11,907 nt of DNA from contig JAYULE010000109.1 in the NCBI GenBank assembly GCA_043763845.1, forward strand, positions 1 to 11,907. The letters are read 5' to 3'. Under the pieces are notes generated by a model. That model saw only the letters and a list, made by a program, of their open reading frames with translations. It was not told the DNA's origin and made no database searches. The number at the start of each line of letters is the position of its first letter. Positions within the stretch are counted from its first letter, which is position 1. This DNA comes from Pseudopedobacter sp043763845. GTDB taxonomy: Bacteria; Bacteroidota; Bacteroidia; Sphingobacteriales; Sphingobacteriaceae. Of the stretch, positions 1 to 7,173 are shown piece by piece. A program made the position numbers and the translations under genes.

Positions 1-143
1 TGGTCTCCTTCTCTAATTTTTTGGGCAAGTATAACTTCTTCTTCGGCTGTTATTAAATCTACTTTTCCTATTTCGTGTAAATATTTATCTAACGATTGCG
101 ATTCGCGGTTGGTAATAGATTGGGTAATTTTGAGTTGTCTCAT
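1..143 (-). CDS. rpoD: RNA polymerase primary sigma factor RpoD (N-terminal part, cut by window edge)
   Basis: This encodes the housekeeping sigma factor that directs RNA polymerase to most promoters. Only the first 47 codons are in the window. The protein begins MRQLKITQSI and continues with DKYLHEIGKVDL and EEEVILAQKIREGD (about residues 19-47), which is sigma-70 region 1.2. It has no region 1.1, which fits the short primary sigma factors of Bacteroidota as I know them. The ATG at 143-141 gives the start expected for the family. The gene is followed off the left edge by the rest of the coding region. Upstream, a TAACTTCG box at 172-179 is a plausible -7 element. Identification is firm even from this short piece, because the region 1.2 sequence is highly characteristic. 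Confidence 0.93.
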   Translation of the reverse strand, partial: MRQLKITQSITNRESQSLDKYLHEIGKVDLITAEEEVILAQKIREGD

Positions 144-171
144 TTTATTAAAATCTCGTACTAAAAGGTTG

Positions 172-179
172 CGAAGTTA
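172..179 (-). promoter_or_regulatory. Candidate rpoD -7 promoter element
   Basis: Read on the minus strand this is TAACTTCG, one base off the Bacteroidota -7 consensus TAnnTTTG. It would start transcription about 20-25 bases ahead of the rpoD ATG. I see no clear TTTG -33 element at the expected spacing, so the call is tentative. Confidence 0.3.
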
Positions 180-301
180 AGAATATTGTAGAAATTTAAC
201 GTTAAAATATTGAAAATGTTAGGATTTAATCGAAATAATTTAACGAAATGCAGATAATTATTATTAGCAAAAATCATTCCAAATCAAAAGTTTATACCAA
301 T

Positions 302-1141
302 TTATACATCTGCCAATTTAAAAGTTTCGCTCAATCTAATTCCTTTATCGGTCATTTTTAAAGTACAACACTCATTTATAGCGTCGTGTTCCAAAATCAG
401 AATATAATTATTTGCGCAAGCCTCAGTTAAAAATAATTTTTTTTCATTTAAAGTTTTTAAAGGAAACATATCGTAAGCCATAACATAGGGTAAGGGTATA
501 TGCCCAACCGATGGTAGCAAATCGGCCATATAAACTAAAGTTTTTCCATTAAAATTAATTTGCGGAAGCATCATAGCGTTAGTATGACCATACACAAACC
601 GAATTTTTATGCTATCTGTAAAATTAAAACCTTCATCATTTGGTATAAACTTTAATTGCCCACTTTCTTGTATCGGTAAAATATTTTCTATTAAAAAAGA
701 TGCTTTTTCTCGTACGTTAGGTTGCATTGCCCAACCCCAATGCGCTTTATTGCTCCAATATATTGCGTTTTTAAATGCTGGAATTAATTTTTCGCTTTCG
801 CGGATGATAGAGCCACCGCAATGATCGAAGTGTAGGTGAGTTAAAAAGATATCAGTAATATCGGCAGCGCAATAGCCTAGCTTATTTAGCGATTTATCTA
901 AAGTATCATCTCCGTGAAGGTAATAATGACTTAAAAATTTAGCATCCTGTTTACTGCCAATACCATTATCAACTAAAATTAAGTGATTGCCATCCTCAAT
1001 TAGCAAACAGCGCATAGCCCAAGTGCATAAGTTATTTTCATCTGCTGGGTTGGTTTTTTGCCAAATTGTTTTAGGTACCACGCCAAACATGGCACCGCCA
1101 TCAAGTTTAAAATAACCCGCATTTACTACATTTAGTTTCAT
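302..1141 (-). CDS. MBL-fold metallo-hydrolase
   Basis: This 279-residue protein is a cytoplasmic metallo-beta-lactamase-fold hydrolase; no signal peptide is visible. The metal-binding signature HLHFDH is at residues 102-107 (H102, H104, D106, H107), followed by H186 in a GHT motif, D207 in MAD and H252 in EHD. This is a full set of ligands for a two-metal centre, so the enzyme should be active. The N-terminal stretch GYFKLDGGAMFGVVPK and the WAMRCLLIEDG block resemble a widespread Bacteroidota family. The substrate cannot be read from the sequence. Lactonase-type and other MBL hydrolases, including N-acyl homoserine lactonases, share this layout, so quorum quenching is only one possibility. 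It lies between rpoD and an uncharacterised gene on the same strand, with 158 and 189 base gaps. I found no convincing promoter of its own in the 189 bases upstream. Confidence 0.88.
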   Translation of the reverse strand: MKLNVVNAGYFKLDGGAMFGVVPKTIWQKTNPADENNLCTWAMRCLLIEDGNHLILVDNGIGSKQDAKFLSHYYLHGDDTLDKSLNKLGYCAADITDIFLTHLHFDHCGGSIIRESEKLIPAFKNAIYWSNKAHWGWAMQPNVREKASFLIENILPIQESGQLKFIPNDEGFNFTDSIKIRFVYGHTNAMMLPQINFNGKTLVYMADLLPSVGHIPLPYVMAYDMFPLKTLNEKKLFLTEACANNYILILEHDAINECCTLKMTDKGIRLSETFKLADV

Positions 1142-1330
1142 CTTAGTTAATTTCGTAGGTTATTTGTGGTGCGTTAAGCAACTGGTTACAATATTAATAC
1201 ACTAAAAAATTATCTTGGTATTAAGAATTCAAATAATGTTAAACTTACTGGTTGAAAATAGTAATTATACAAAAACAACATCTTAAAATTTTAGATTTTT
1301 AATCGTTAAAACTCCACATTTTTTTATCAA

Positions 1331-2362
1331 CTACTTAACGTAACGTCTGTTTAAAATTTCATAAAATCTATCAACAACATCCTGTTTATCTACCCACTTA
1401 TTTTTAATTGCATAATTTTTTTGTAAAAAATTATCGGCACTTTCAAAACCATCAAATCGGTTTAAAATTTCTATTGCTTCGCTGTAAGCCAAGTTATAAC
1501 CTTGAAACAATTCTTTTATAAAAATCATTTTATCGTTAAGGCTTATTGCCGATTTTAAATCGTTTGTAGCCAAATTGCTTAACCTCGATGAGATGTTTTG
1601 AACATTGCTTTGATTAGATAAAAATTCGTTTAAAGTTTGCTTTTTATTCTCTATAACATCTGTTAATTCATTGTCTGTTAATGGTATATGGTCTGTATAA
1701 TTCCGTATTTTATCAACAACATTAGATTTATTATCAATAATCTCTGTCAAATGCTCTAACGCGTGTTCGGGTACAAAAACTGGTTTTGGGCTTTGTTCGG
1801 TTTCTTCAATTATTCTTGGAGTTTCAAATACTTCTATATTTTGTGGTAACGAATCCGCTTTTACTGCAACAGTTGGCAAAGCATCATGGGAGTTTTCTTT
1901 ATTTACCTCGTTAAGTTTCTCAAAAAAAACTTGCTTGGTTTGCAAAACTTCAGTTTCTTCGGGAGTTAATTCACGGTCAAAAATATTTTCAATTGGTACA
2001 TTTTGCTCAAAATCAAACTTTATTTCACTAGGGTTTTCGGTGAAATTAAAAGGAGCTTTAACTACATCTGGCAAAATAATAGGGGCTTGTATTAGTTTAC
2101 CAGCTATCGTTTCCTCTATTTCGGGTAAAATTATATTTGGTGAAGAGTTTTCTACTTGGGCTACACTTGTTGTTACATATTTACTGTTTTGAAGTTTTTT
2201 TAAAATTTCAATATGATCAATCAAAAAATCGGCATTGGCAGTAAATAGTTCAAGCTCTAAATCGTTATAGTCTTCACTATCAGCAAGGTACTGTTGTTGG
2301 TCGTTTAAGTCGTTTATTATAACACCAATTTTTTTTAAAATTTCCTCTTTTCTCATCATCAT
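1331..2362 (-). CDS. Conserved Bacteroidota protein of unknown function
   Basis: I do not recognise a named family for this 343-residue protein. It has three parts. Residues 1-60 are helical and charged (EEILKKIGVIINDL, then an acidic stretch). Residues 65-230 are a low-complexity acidic and proline-containing linker, probably disordered. Residues 266-343 form a compact helical end with NDLKSAISLNDKMIFIKELF, then AYSEAIEILNRFDGF and a basic tail ending NRRYVK. From memory, the C-terminal NDK..FI.ELF pattern recurs in other Bacteroidota proteins of unknown function. There is no signal peptide or membrane segment, so it is likely cytosolic. Three ATG codons stand in a row at 2362-2354 and any may be the start; the first is used here. 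The gene diverges from tdk across 95 bases, and a perfect -7 match lies at 2400-2407. Confidence 0.8.
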   Translation of the reverse strand: MMMRKEEILKKIGVIINDLNDQQQYLADSEDYNDLELELFTANADFLIDHIEILKKLQNSKYVTTSVAQVENSSPNIILPEIEETIAGKLIQAPIILPDVVKAPFNFTENPSEIKFDFEQNVPIENIFDRELTPEETEVLQTKQVFFEKLNEVNKENSHDALPTVAVKADSLPQNIEVFETPRIIEETEQSPKPVFVPEHALEHLTEIIDNKSNVVDKIRNYTDHIPLTDNELTDVIENKKQTLNEFLSNQSNVQNISSRLSNLATNDLKSAISLNDKMIFIKELFQGYNLAYSEAIEILNRFDGFESADNFLQKNYAIKNKWVDKQDVVDRFYEILNRRYVK

Positions 2363-2399
2363 TAAACGTTAATTTGCTCAAAATGCTATCACAATCTTC

Positions 2400-2407
2400 C
2401 AAAAATA
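2400..2407 (-). promoter_or_regulatory. Candidate -7 element for the unknown gene at 1331-2362
   Basis: On the minus strand this reads TATTTTTG, an exact TAnnTTTG match. It would place the RNA start about 30 bases upstream of the triple ATG. No TTTG is seen 19 bases further upstream, so the -33 half is weak or absent. Confidence 0.4.
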
Positions 2408-2457
2408 AAACATAATTATGATATTAGTCCTTTGCCTATTGTTAAGTTTATTTTAAA

Positions 2458-3030
2458 ATGATAAATAATACCCAAAACTCAAGTTCAAAAAATGCAAAAG
2501 TAGGCAGTATTGAGGTAATTTGTGGCTCAATGTTTTCCGGAAAAACCGAAGAGCTTTTAAGAAGACTAAAAAGGGCGCAAATAGCAAAATTAGAGGTACA
2601 AATATTTAAGCCGAAAACAGACACACGCTATCACGAAACAGATGTTGTATCGCACAACGCAAACTCGGCCCAAGCCATAACCGTAGAAAACGCCTCGGCA
2701 ATATTAATATATGGTAGTAATGCAGATGTAATTGGTATAGATGAAGCACAATTTTTTGACGCTGAGCTACCTACTGTTTGCCAACAACTTGCTAATAAGG
2801 GCATTAGGGTAATATTAGCAGGTTTAGATATGGATTTTGAGGGCAAGCCGTTTGGCACAATGCCCATTTTAATGGCTATGGCCGAAGAAGTTACTAAAGT
2901 ACATGCCGTTTGTATGCGCTGCGGTGGTGCCGCTTTGTACAGTTACCGCCTAGTTGATAATAAAAACCAACTTTTATTGGGCGAAAAAGAAAATTACGAG
3001 CCTCTTTGTCGTACTTGTTACAATAATTAA
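2458..3030 (+). CDS. tdk: Thymidine kinase (class II, zinc-binding)
   Basis: The enzyme phosphorylates thymidine to dTMP with ATP in the pyrimidine salvage pathway in the cytoplasm. At 190 residues it is the usual length for the bacterial TK1-like family. The P-loop GSMFSGKT is at residues 23-30. The Walker B region DEAQFFD is at 95-101, with E96 as the expected catalytic base. The lid region GLDMDFEGKPFG is at 122-133. Four zinc ligands are present as CMRC (C152, C155) and CRTC (C184, C187), and the substrate-binding YEPLCR is near the end. All key residues are intact. The ATG at 2458 fits the family start after a short variable leader; there is no Shine-Dalgarno sequence, as is common in this phylum. 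A weak -7-like TAATTATG lies at 2413-2420. The gene is followed by 535 non-coding bases and appears monocistronic. Confidence 0.97.
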   Translation: MINNTQNSSSKNAKVGSIEVICGSMFSGKTEELLRRLKRAQIAKLEVQIFKPKTDTRYHETDVVSHNANSAQAITVENASAILIYGSNADVIGIDEAQFFDAELPTVCQQLANKGIRVILAGLDMDFEGKPFGTMPILMAMAEEVTKVHAVCMRCGGAALYSYRLVDNKNQLLLGEKENYEPLCRTCYNN

Positions 3031-3257
3031 CGCCTTTGGATGTTATAGAACCATAAAAGTTTCATTAAATTTTTGTATTAATTTCTACATAAATTCTATT
3101 TAATTTAATTATGATAAGTTTAACAGAAATACATTCAAGCTTGATAAAATTACTATTTACGCAATAAAAACTTATATATATTGATATATTTTTATAAATA
3201 AATATATTACTCTATTGTATTTGTATTTAAAATTCGTTGCAGAATATAAATTTTTAC

Positions 3258-3279
3258 TTTAATGACAATTTAATGACAA
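3258..3279. repeat. Perfect 11-bp tandem duplication (TTTAATGACAA x2)
   Basis: TTTAATGACAA occurs twice back to back at 3258-3268 and 3269-3279 with no mismatch. The 11-bp period is close to one helical turn, so both copies would present the same DNA face. It lies just upstream of the hairpin series and could be a regulator binding site; that role is inferred. Confidence 0.6.
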
Positions 3280-3353
3280 ATATAACTTAGCTTAGTGTTA
3301 CTTTTACACTATGTAAAAACAAATAAAGTTTTTACATTTTAAAATGTCCTTCA

Positions 3354-3375
3354 TATAATTGGTTTATAATTGGTT
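3354..3375. repeat. Second perfect 11-bp tandem duplication (TATAATTGGTT x2)
   Basis: TATAATTGGTT occurs twice back to back at 3354-3364 and 3365-3375 without mismatch. It is unrelated in sequence to the duplication at 3258-3279 but has the same 11-bp unit. It sits in the single-stranded stretch between the second hairpin and the terminator of the candidate RNA. Confidence 0.6.
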
Positions 3376-3378
3376 AGT

Positions 3379-3416
3379 TTAAGCTCCTTCTCCCCGTTGG
3401 AGCTTAACTTTTTTAA
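3379..3416 (+). terminator. Rho-independent terminator
   Basis: TTAAGCTCC at 3379-3387 pairs with GGAGCTTAA at 3399-3407, giving a perfect 9-bp stem with the C-rich 11-base loop TTCTCCCCGTT. A run of T follows at 3409-3414, and another T run starts at 3421. On the minus strand there is no following T run, so it acts on plus-strand transcripts. These could come from tdk, 350 bases upstream, or from a small RNA in between. Confidence 0.65.
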
Positions 3417-3531
3417 AAGCTTTTTTTTCTTCTAATAAACAAGTCGTTAAAACTAATTTATTTCGGTATTAAAATTTGCTCAGTTTACTATAATTATTAA
3501 AAACACCTTGTGTTATATGTATTGATGATAC

Positions 3532-3562
3532 TTGTTTACCAGCCTTTTTCTAAATATATTTG
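3532..3562 (+). promoter_or_regulatory. Bacteroidota-type promoter of the FUSC gene
   Basis: TATATTTG at 3555-3562 matches the -7 consensus TAnnTTTG exactly, and a TTG at 3532-3534 lies 20 bases upstream, near the expected -33 spacing of 19. The box ends only 3 bases before the ATG at 3566, so transcription would begin at or just inside the start codon. Either the mRNA has no leader or the match is fortuitous and the true promoter lies further upstream. Confidence 0.4.
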
Positions 3563-3565
3563 AAA

Positions 3566-5692
3566 ATGCACAAGCATTTAGCTTCATTTAAAGATTTTAT
3601 TTACACCCAATATTTTTACGATGGCATAAAAATTACCATTGGTGTTTTATTGCCTTCACTGCTATTTTTTCAATTCGATAGCCTATTAGTAGGCCTACCT
3701 ATCTCTTTAGGCGCATTATGCGTAAGCGTTGCCGATAACCCAGGCCCAAATGTGCATAAACGCAACGCAATGGGTTTAACTGCCTTTTTAATTTTTTTGG
3801 TTACCCTATTAACAAGTTTAGTAAACAATAACAATTACTTATTAGGAATAGAAATTTTTTTGTTGAGTTTTATTTTCTCAATTTTTCATATTTACGGCGA
3901 AAGAGCTGCTGCCATAGGTACAGCAACTTTACTTATAATGATTTTCAATATTGATCAAGTGCGCCCGTACAACCAAGTATTACAACACGCATTATTAGTT
4001 TTAAGTGGCGGGGTTTGGTATATGCTACTTAGCTTAATATTTGTACAAATTAGACCTTTTCGTTATGCCCAACAAAGTTTAGGGGAATGTGTACAAGAAA
4101 TAGCTAAATATGTAAATTTAAAATCGGCATTTTACAGCAATACAATTACTGTTGATAATGTTTTTAAAAACTTGGTAAACCAGCAAGTTATTATTAATGA
4201 ACAACAAGAAAATGTAAGAGAAATATTATACAAAACCGGAAAAATTCAAAATGTGGCATCGCCCACTAACAGGCTTTTAGTTATTATATTTATTGATATG
4301 GTTGATATTTTTGAGCAAACAATGGTATCGCACTATGATTATAATTTGATAAGAAACAACTTTGAAAAACACAATATATTACCACATTTTGAAAAAACTA
4401 TCAACCAACTAGCGGCAGAAATAAATTACTTAGGGCTATGCTTGGTACATAATGACAAACCAGGACGACACTTATTAAGCCTTACGGATTTAGATAATCT
4501 TAAAAAAAAATTAGATGATTTAGAGGGGCAAAACGTATCGGTATTGGTTTTAAAAAAAATATTGGTAAATATTAGAAACATTTTTGTGAGGGTTGATGAT
4601 ATATACAAATATTATCAAAATCCAAAACAAAACTATATTGATAAAGACAGGGTAGCCGAATTTGGCAAATTTGTAAACCATCAAAATTATAATTTTAGTT
4701 TGCTTAAAAGTAACCTAACCGCCAAATCATCTTATTTTAGGCATGCCTTGCGGGTTTCGTTAGTAATGCTAACTGGTTTTACCATTGCAAATTTGTTGCC
4801 CGTTGGCCATCATAGTTATTGGATTTTGCTTACCATTTTAGTGATATTAAAACCAGGCTTTAGCCTTACCAAACAGCGTAACTACGAACGTGTTATTGGT
4901 ACCATAATTGGTGGTATTGCAGGCGTTTTAATATTGATGTTTGTAAAAGACCAAACTGTAAAGTTTTCTTTTTTATTGATTTTTATGGTATTAACTTACA
5001 GTTTTCAGCGTATTAAATATGTAGTAAGTGTGCTTTTTATGACACCCTTTGTACTTATACTTTTTACCTTTATATCGCCCCAAAACAACATTAACGTAGC
5101 CACCGAGCGCATTATTGATACCCTAATAGGTTCGGCAATTGCCTTTTTGGCAAGTTATTTGCTTTTTCCAAGTTGGGAATCGTTTAAATTTAAAATGGTT
5201 TTATGTGATATGCTAAAAGCCAATTTAGCATATTACGAAGTTATAATTGCTAAACTAAGTGGGCATATAACAAACCCTACAATTTACAAACTAGCCCGAA
5301 AAAATGTGTATGTAAATACCGCAAACTTAGGTGCTGCATTTAAACGAATGCTTAATGAACCTAAAAATAAACAACACAAAGCAAACGAGGTGCAAAAATT
5401 TGTGGTGTTAAATCATATACTTTCATCTTATTTGGCAAATTTATCTGTTAATTTAAATACTGCACAAATTACCCTAAGTATTGAGGATGCCAAAACAATA
5501 AATAAATCGATTTTTTATTTAAAAGAAGTGATTTTGATATTAGATGATAAAAGTAAAGTACAAACCCCTAACCTTGTTTTAAAAAATTTAGAACTACGCC
5601 ATCAGCCAGATAAAAACCAATTACAAACAGATCAGCTCAATCAAATTTTAAAAATATCGAACGATATATTTAAAATTACCGAAAAATTATAG
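3566..5692 (+). CDS. FUSC family inner-membrane protein (YccS-like)
   Basis: This 708-residue protein has the two-module layout of FUSC/YccS-type membrane proteins, related to aromatic acid and fusaric acid efflux components. A first membrane bundle spans about residues 20-161 and holds NPGPNVHKRNAMG (from 58) and GERAAAIGT. A soluble, mostly helical segment spans about 165-390. A second bundle spans about 393-534 and carries the family signature KPGFSLTKQRNYERVIGT (429-446), and a cytoplasmic C-terminal part of about 170 residues follows. The substrate is unknown. No membrane-fusion or outer-membrane partner is adjacent, so efflux is not supported by context. The ATG at 3566 is preferred over an in-frame TTG at 3560, which lies inside the promoter match and adds only two residues. 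The gene converges with the E2 gene, with 47 bases between the stops. Confidence 0.9.
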   Translation: MHKHLASFKDFIYTQYFYDGIKITIGVLLPSLLFFQFDSLLVGLPISLGALCVSVADNPGPNVHKRNAMGLTAFLIFLVTLLTSLVNNNNYLLGIEIFLLSFIFSIFHIYGERAAAIGTATLLIMIFNIDQVRPYNQVLQHALLVLSGGVWYMLLSLIFVQIRPFRYAQQSLGECVQEIAKYVNLKSAFYSNTITVDNVFKNLVNQQVIINEQQENVREILYKTGKIQNVASPTNRLLVIIFIDMVDIFEQTMVSHYDYNLIRNNFEKHNILPHFEKTINQLAAEINYLGLCLVHNDKPGRHLLSLTDLDNLKKKLDDLEGQNVSVLVLKKILVNIRNIFVRVDDIYKYYQNPKQNYIDKDRVAEFGKFVNHQNYNFSLLKSNLTAKSSYFRHALRVSLVMLTGFTIANLLPVGHHSYWILLTILVILKPGFSLTKQRNYERVIGTIIGGIAGVLILMFVKDQTVKFSFLLIFMVLTYSFQRIKYVVSVLFMTPFVLILFTFISPQNNINVATERIIDTLIGSAIAFLASYLLFPSWESFKFKMVLCDMLKANLAYYEVIIAKLSGHITNPTIYKLARKNVYVNTANLGAAFKRMLNEPKNKQHKANEVQKFVVLNHILSSYLANLSVNLNTAQITLSIEDAKTINKSIFYLKEVILILDDKSKVQTPNLVLKNLELRHQPDKNQLQTDQLNQILKISNDIFKITEKL

Positions 5693-5739
5693 AATTTTTA
5701 GATACCTAATTTAAATTATGATAAAAAAAATCGTGAAAT

Positions 5740-7038
5740 TTAAACTACCCTGTTTACATCCCAAGCTTCTAAATAATCGGCAACCTTTCTAATAAATGCC
5801 CCACCTAACGAGCCGTCAACAACCCTATGATCGTACGACATTGACAAATACATTTTATGCCTAATGGCAATAACATCACCAAAATCGGTTTCTAAAACAG
5901 CTGGTTTTTTTTGTATCACACCCACAGCCAAAATAGCTACTTGCGGTTGGTTTATAATAGGTGTACCCATTATATTGCCAAAAGCCCCTAAATTTGTAAG
6001 GGTAAAAGTTCCGCCCTGCACTTCGTCGGGTTGTAGTTTATTAATTCTAGCCCGAGCAGCTAAATCGTTTACCGCTTTTGTAAGACCTAATAAACTTAAT
6101 TGATCGGCATTTTTTATTACAGGCACAATTAAATTGCCCGTTGGTAAAGCGGTTGCCATACCAATATTTATATTTTTTTTAACCGTAATTTGCGATCCGT
6201 TTAACGATACATTAACCATAGGTATATCTTTTAATGCTTTGGCAACCGCTTCAATAAAAATTGGCGTAAACGTAATTTTAATCCCCTCTCTTTTCTCGAA
6301 ACTGTTTTTAACTTTATTACGCCATAAAACCATATTGGTAACATCGGCTTCTACAAATGAAGTAACATGAGGGGCGGTTTGCACACTCATAACCATATGG
6401 TCGGCAATAATTTTTCGCATTCTATCCATTTCAATCACCTCATCGGTATGGTTATGGGTTGGGCCAATTGGTGGCATTGCTACTACCCTATCGGCAATCA
6501 AATTCAAATTATTTTTATTTCTTCGGCTATCTAAATAGGCCAACAAATCGGCTTTGGTAACCCTATTCTCGGCACCTGTACCCGCAATAGTATCTAAATC
6601 TGCTAGCGAAACACCCTCTTCATCGGCCATGCTTTTTATTAATGGCGAGTAAAATTTTGTACTTTGAGTTTGGGTATTAAGTTTTAAATTTTCTATATCT
6701 TGTTCAATTTGCGGCACAATGGTTTCACTAATTTCGGGTTCAGCCTCAATTTGTGCGGCTTCGCTATTTTCTATTGGCTCATCCTGTTGTGTGTCAACTT
6801 CGGTATCAATTAAAGCAATCACATCGCCCACATGTGCAACCTCGTTCTCGTTAAAAAAAACTTTAATTAACTTACCTGCCACTGGCGATGGCACCTCCGA
6901 GTCTACCTTATCCGTAGCTACTTCAACCAAAATATCATCAACGGCAACCACATCTCCTACGTTTTTTTCCCACTTTATTATGGTTGCTTCGGCAACACTT
7001 TCGCCCATTTTAGGTAATAATAGTTCGTAATTGGCCAT
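5740..7038 (-). CDS. 2-oxo acid dehydrogenase complex E2 (dihydrolipoamide acyltransferase)
   Basis: This is the acyltransferase core of a 2-oxo acid dehydrogenase complex, which passes acyl groups from E1 to coenzyme A through a swinging lipoyl arm. It has 432 residues. An N-terminal lipoyl domain (about 1-78) carries the lipoyl lysine K44 in ATDKVDSEVPSP. An acidic linker (80-125) follows. The E1/E3-binding domain is at about 130-168 (FYSPLIKSMADEEGV, then GTGAENRVTKADL). The catalytic domain (about 200-432) has GTFTLTNLGAFG and the active-site motif SYDHRVVDG at 401-409, with H404 and D408. There is one lipoyl domain, and DKVDSEVPSP suggests a branched-chain-type or mixed specificity rather than a classical pyruvate E2; this is inferred. 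No E1 or E3 gene is adjacent, so partners are encoded elsewhere. cinA lies upstream on the same strand across 337 repeat-rich bases. Confidence 0.95.
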   Translation of the reverse strand: MANYELLLPKMGESVAEATIIKWEKNVGDVVAVDDILVEVATDKVDSEVPSPVAGKLIKVFFNENEVAHVGDVIALIDTEVDTQQDEPIENSEAAQIEAEPEISETIVPQIEQDIENLKLNTQTQSTKFYSPLIKSMADEEGVSLADLDTIAGTGAENRVTKADLLAYLDSRRNKNNLNLIADRVVAMPPIGPTHNHTDEVIEMDRMRKIIADHMVMSVQTAPHVTSFVEADVTNMVLWRNKVKNSFEKREGIKITFTPIFIEAVAKALKDIPMVNVSLNGSQITVKKNINIGMATALPTGNLIVPVIKNADQLSLLGLTKAVNDLAARARINKLQPDEVQGGTFTLTNLGAFGNIMGTPIINQPQVAILAVGVIQKKPAVLETDFGDVIAIRHKMYLSMSYDHRVVDGSLGGAFIRKVADYLEAWDVNRVV

Positions 7039-7055
7039 GTTTTTTTATTTTATAG

Positions 7056-7130
7056 CTTCGGGCTTTGGGGCTTCGGGCAACGGGCTTCCTGTTTATTGTT
7101 TTAATATGGCCTCGGGCAACGGGCAACGGG
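7056..7130. repeat. Heptamer repeats of the CAACGGG / CTTCGGG type (two blocks)
   Basis: Block one has CTTCGGG (7056-7062), an 8-base variant CTTTGGGG (7063-7070), CTTCGGG (7071-7077), CAACGGG (7078-7084) and a degenerate CTTCCTG. Block two has CCTCGGG (7110-7116) and two exact CAACGGG (7117-7130). The blocks are separated by 18 AT-rich bases. The period is 7, so it is not a coding triplet repeat. I infer slippage-prone short tandem repeats of a kind dispersed in some Bacteroidota intergenic DNA. Confidence 0.6.
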
Positions 7131-7173
7131 CTTTTTGTTTAATTTTTTAACTATTGTTTATAATGCGGTAATG

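Larger units (their letters stand above)
3283..3425 (+). ncRNA. Candidate structured small RNA or structured 3' end
   Basis: Successive hairpins are followed by an intrinsic terminator on the plus strand. Hairpin one pairs TAGTGT (3293-3298) with ACACTA (3306-3311) around a 7-base loop. Hairpin two pairs ATGTAAAAAC (3311-3320) with GTTTTTACAT (3328-3337), also with a 7-base loop. The third element is the terminator stem at 3379-3407. The layout resembles a bacterial small RNA ending in its own terminator. A TAACTTAG box at 3283-3290 is one base off the -7 consensus and could start it, but no -33 element is clear. It could instead be the far end of a long tdk transcript. I do not recognise a known RNA family here. 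Confidence 0.35.
3031..3565. other. Long intergenic region between tdk and the FUSC gene
   Basis: No credible protein-coding gene is visible in these 535 bases. The first 227 (3031-3257) are plain AT-rich sequence with a 10-bp palindrome TCAAGCTTGA at 3135-3144 and nothing I can assign. From 3258 to 3425 there is dense structure: two tandem 11-mers, three hairpins and an intrinsic terminator, each listed separately. From 3426 to 3565 there is AT-rich leader ending in a promoter for the FUSC gene. Confidence 0.6.

Noticed and set aside
1281..1300. AT-rich near-palindrome (TCTTAAAATTTTAGA) as a terminator for the unknown gene
   Set aside because: There is no loop and no GC pair beyond the ends, so it would not form a stable hairpin.
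3135..3144. Palindrome TCAAGCTTGA as an operator or terminator
   Set aside because: No loop, no T run and no repeat elsewhere in the window; a 10-base palindrome alone is weak evidence.
3111..3167. An 18-codon open reading frame (ATG at 3111, stop TAA) after tdk
   Set aside because: It is short, has no visible ribosome or promoter support and no recognisable sequence; chance is sufficient in AT-rich DNA.
3560..3562. TTG at 3560 as the FUSC start codon
   Set aside because: It adds only two residues, lies inside the -7 match, and an ATG follows two codons later.
5693..5739. Bidirectional terminator between the convergent FUSC and E2 genes
   Set aside because: There is an AT-only palindrome TAATTTAAATTA and an A run, but no GC-containing stem, so a terminator cannot be supported.
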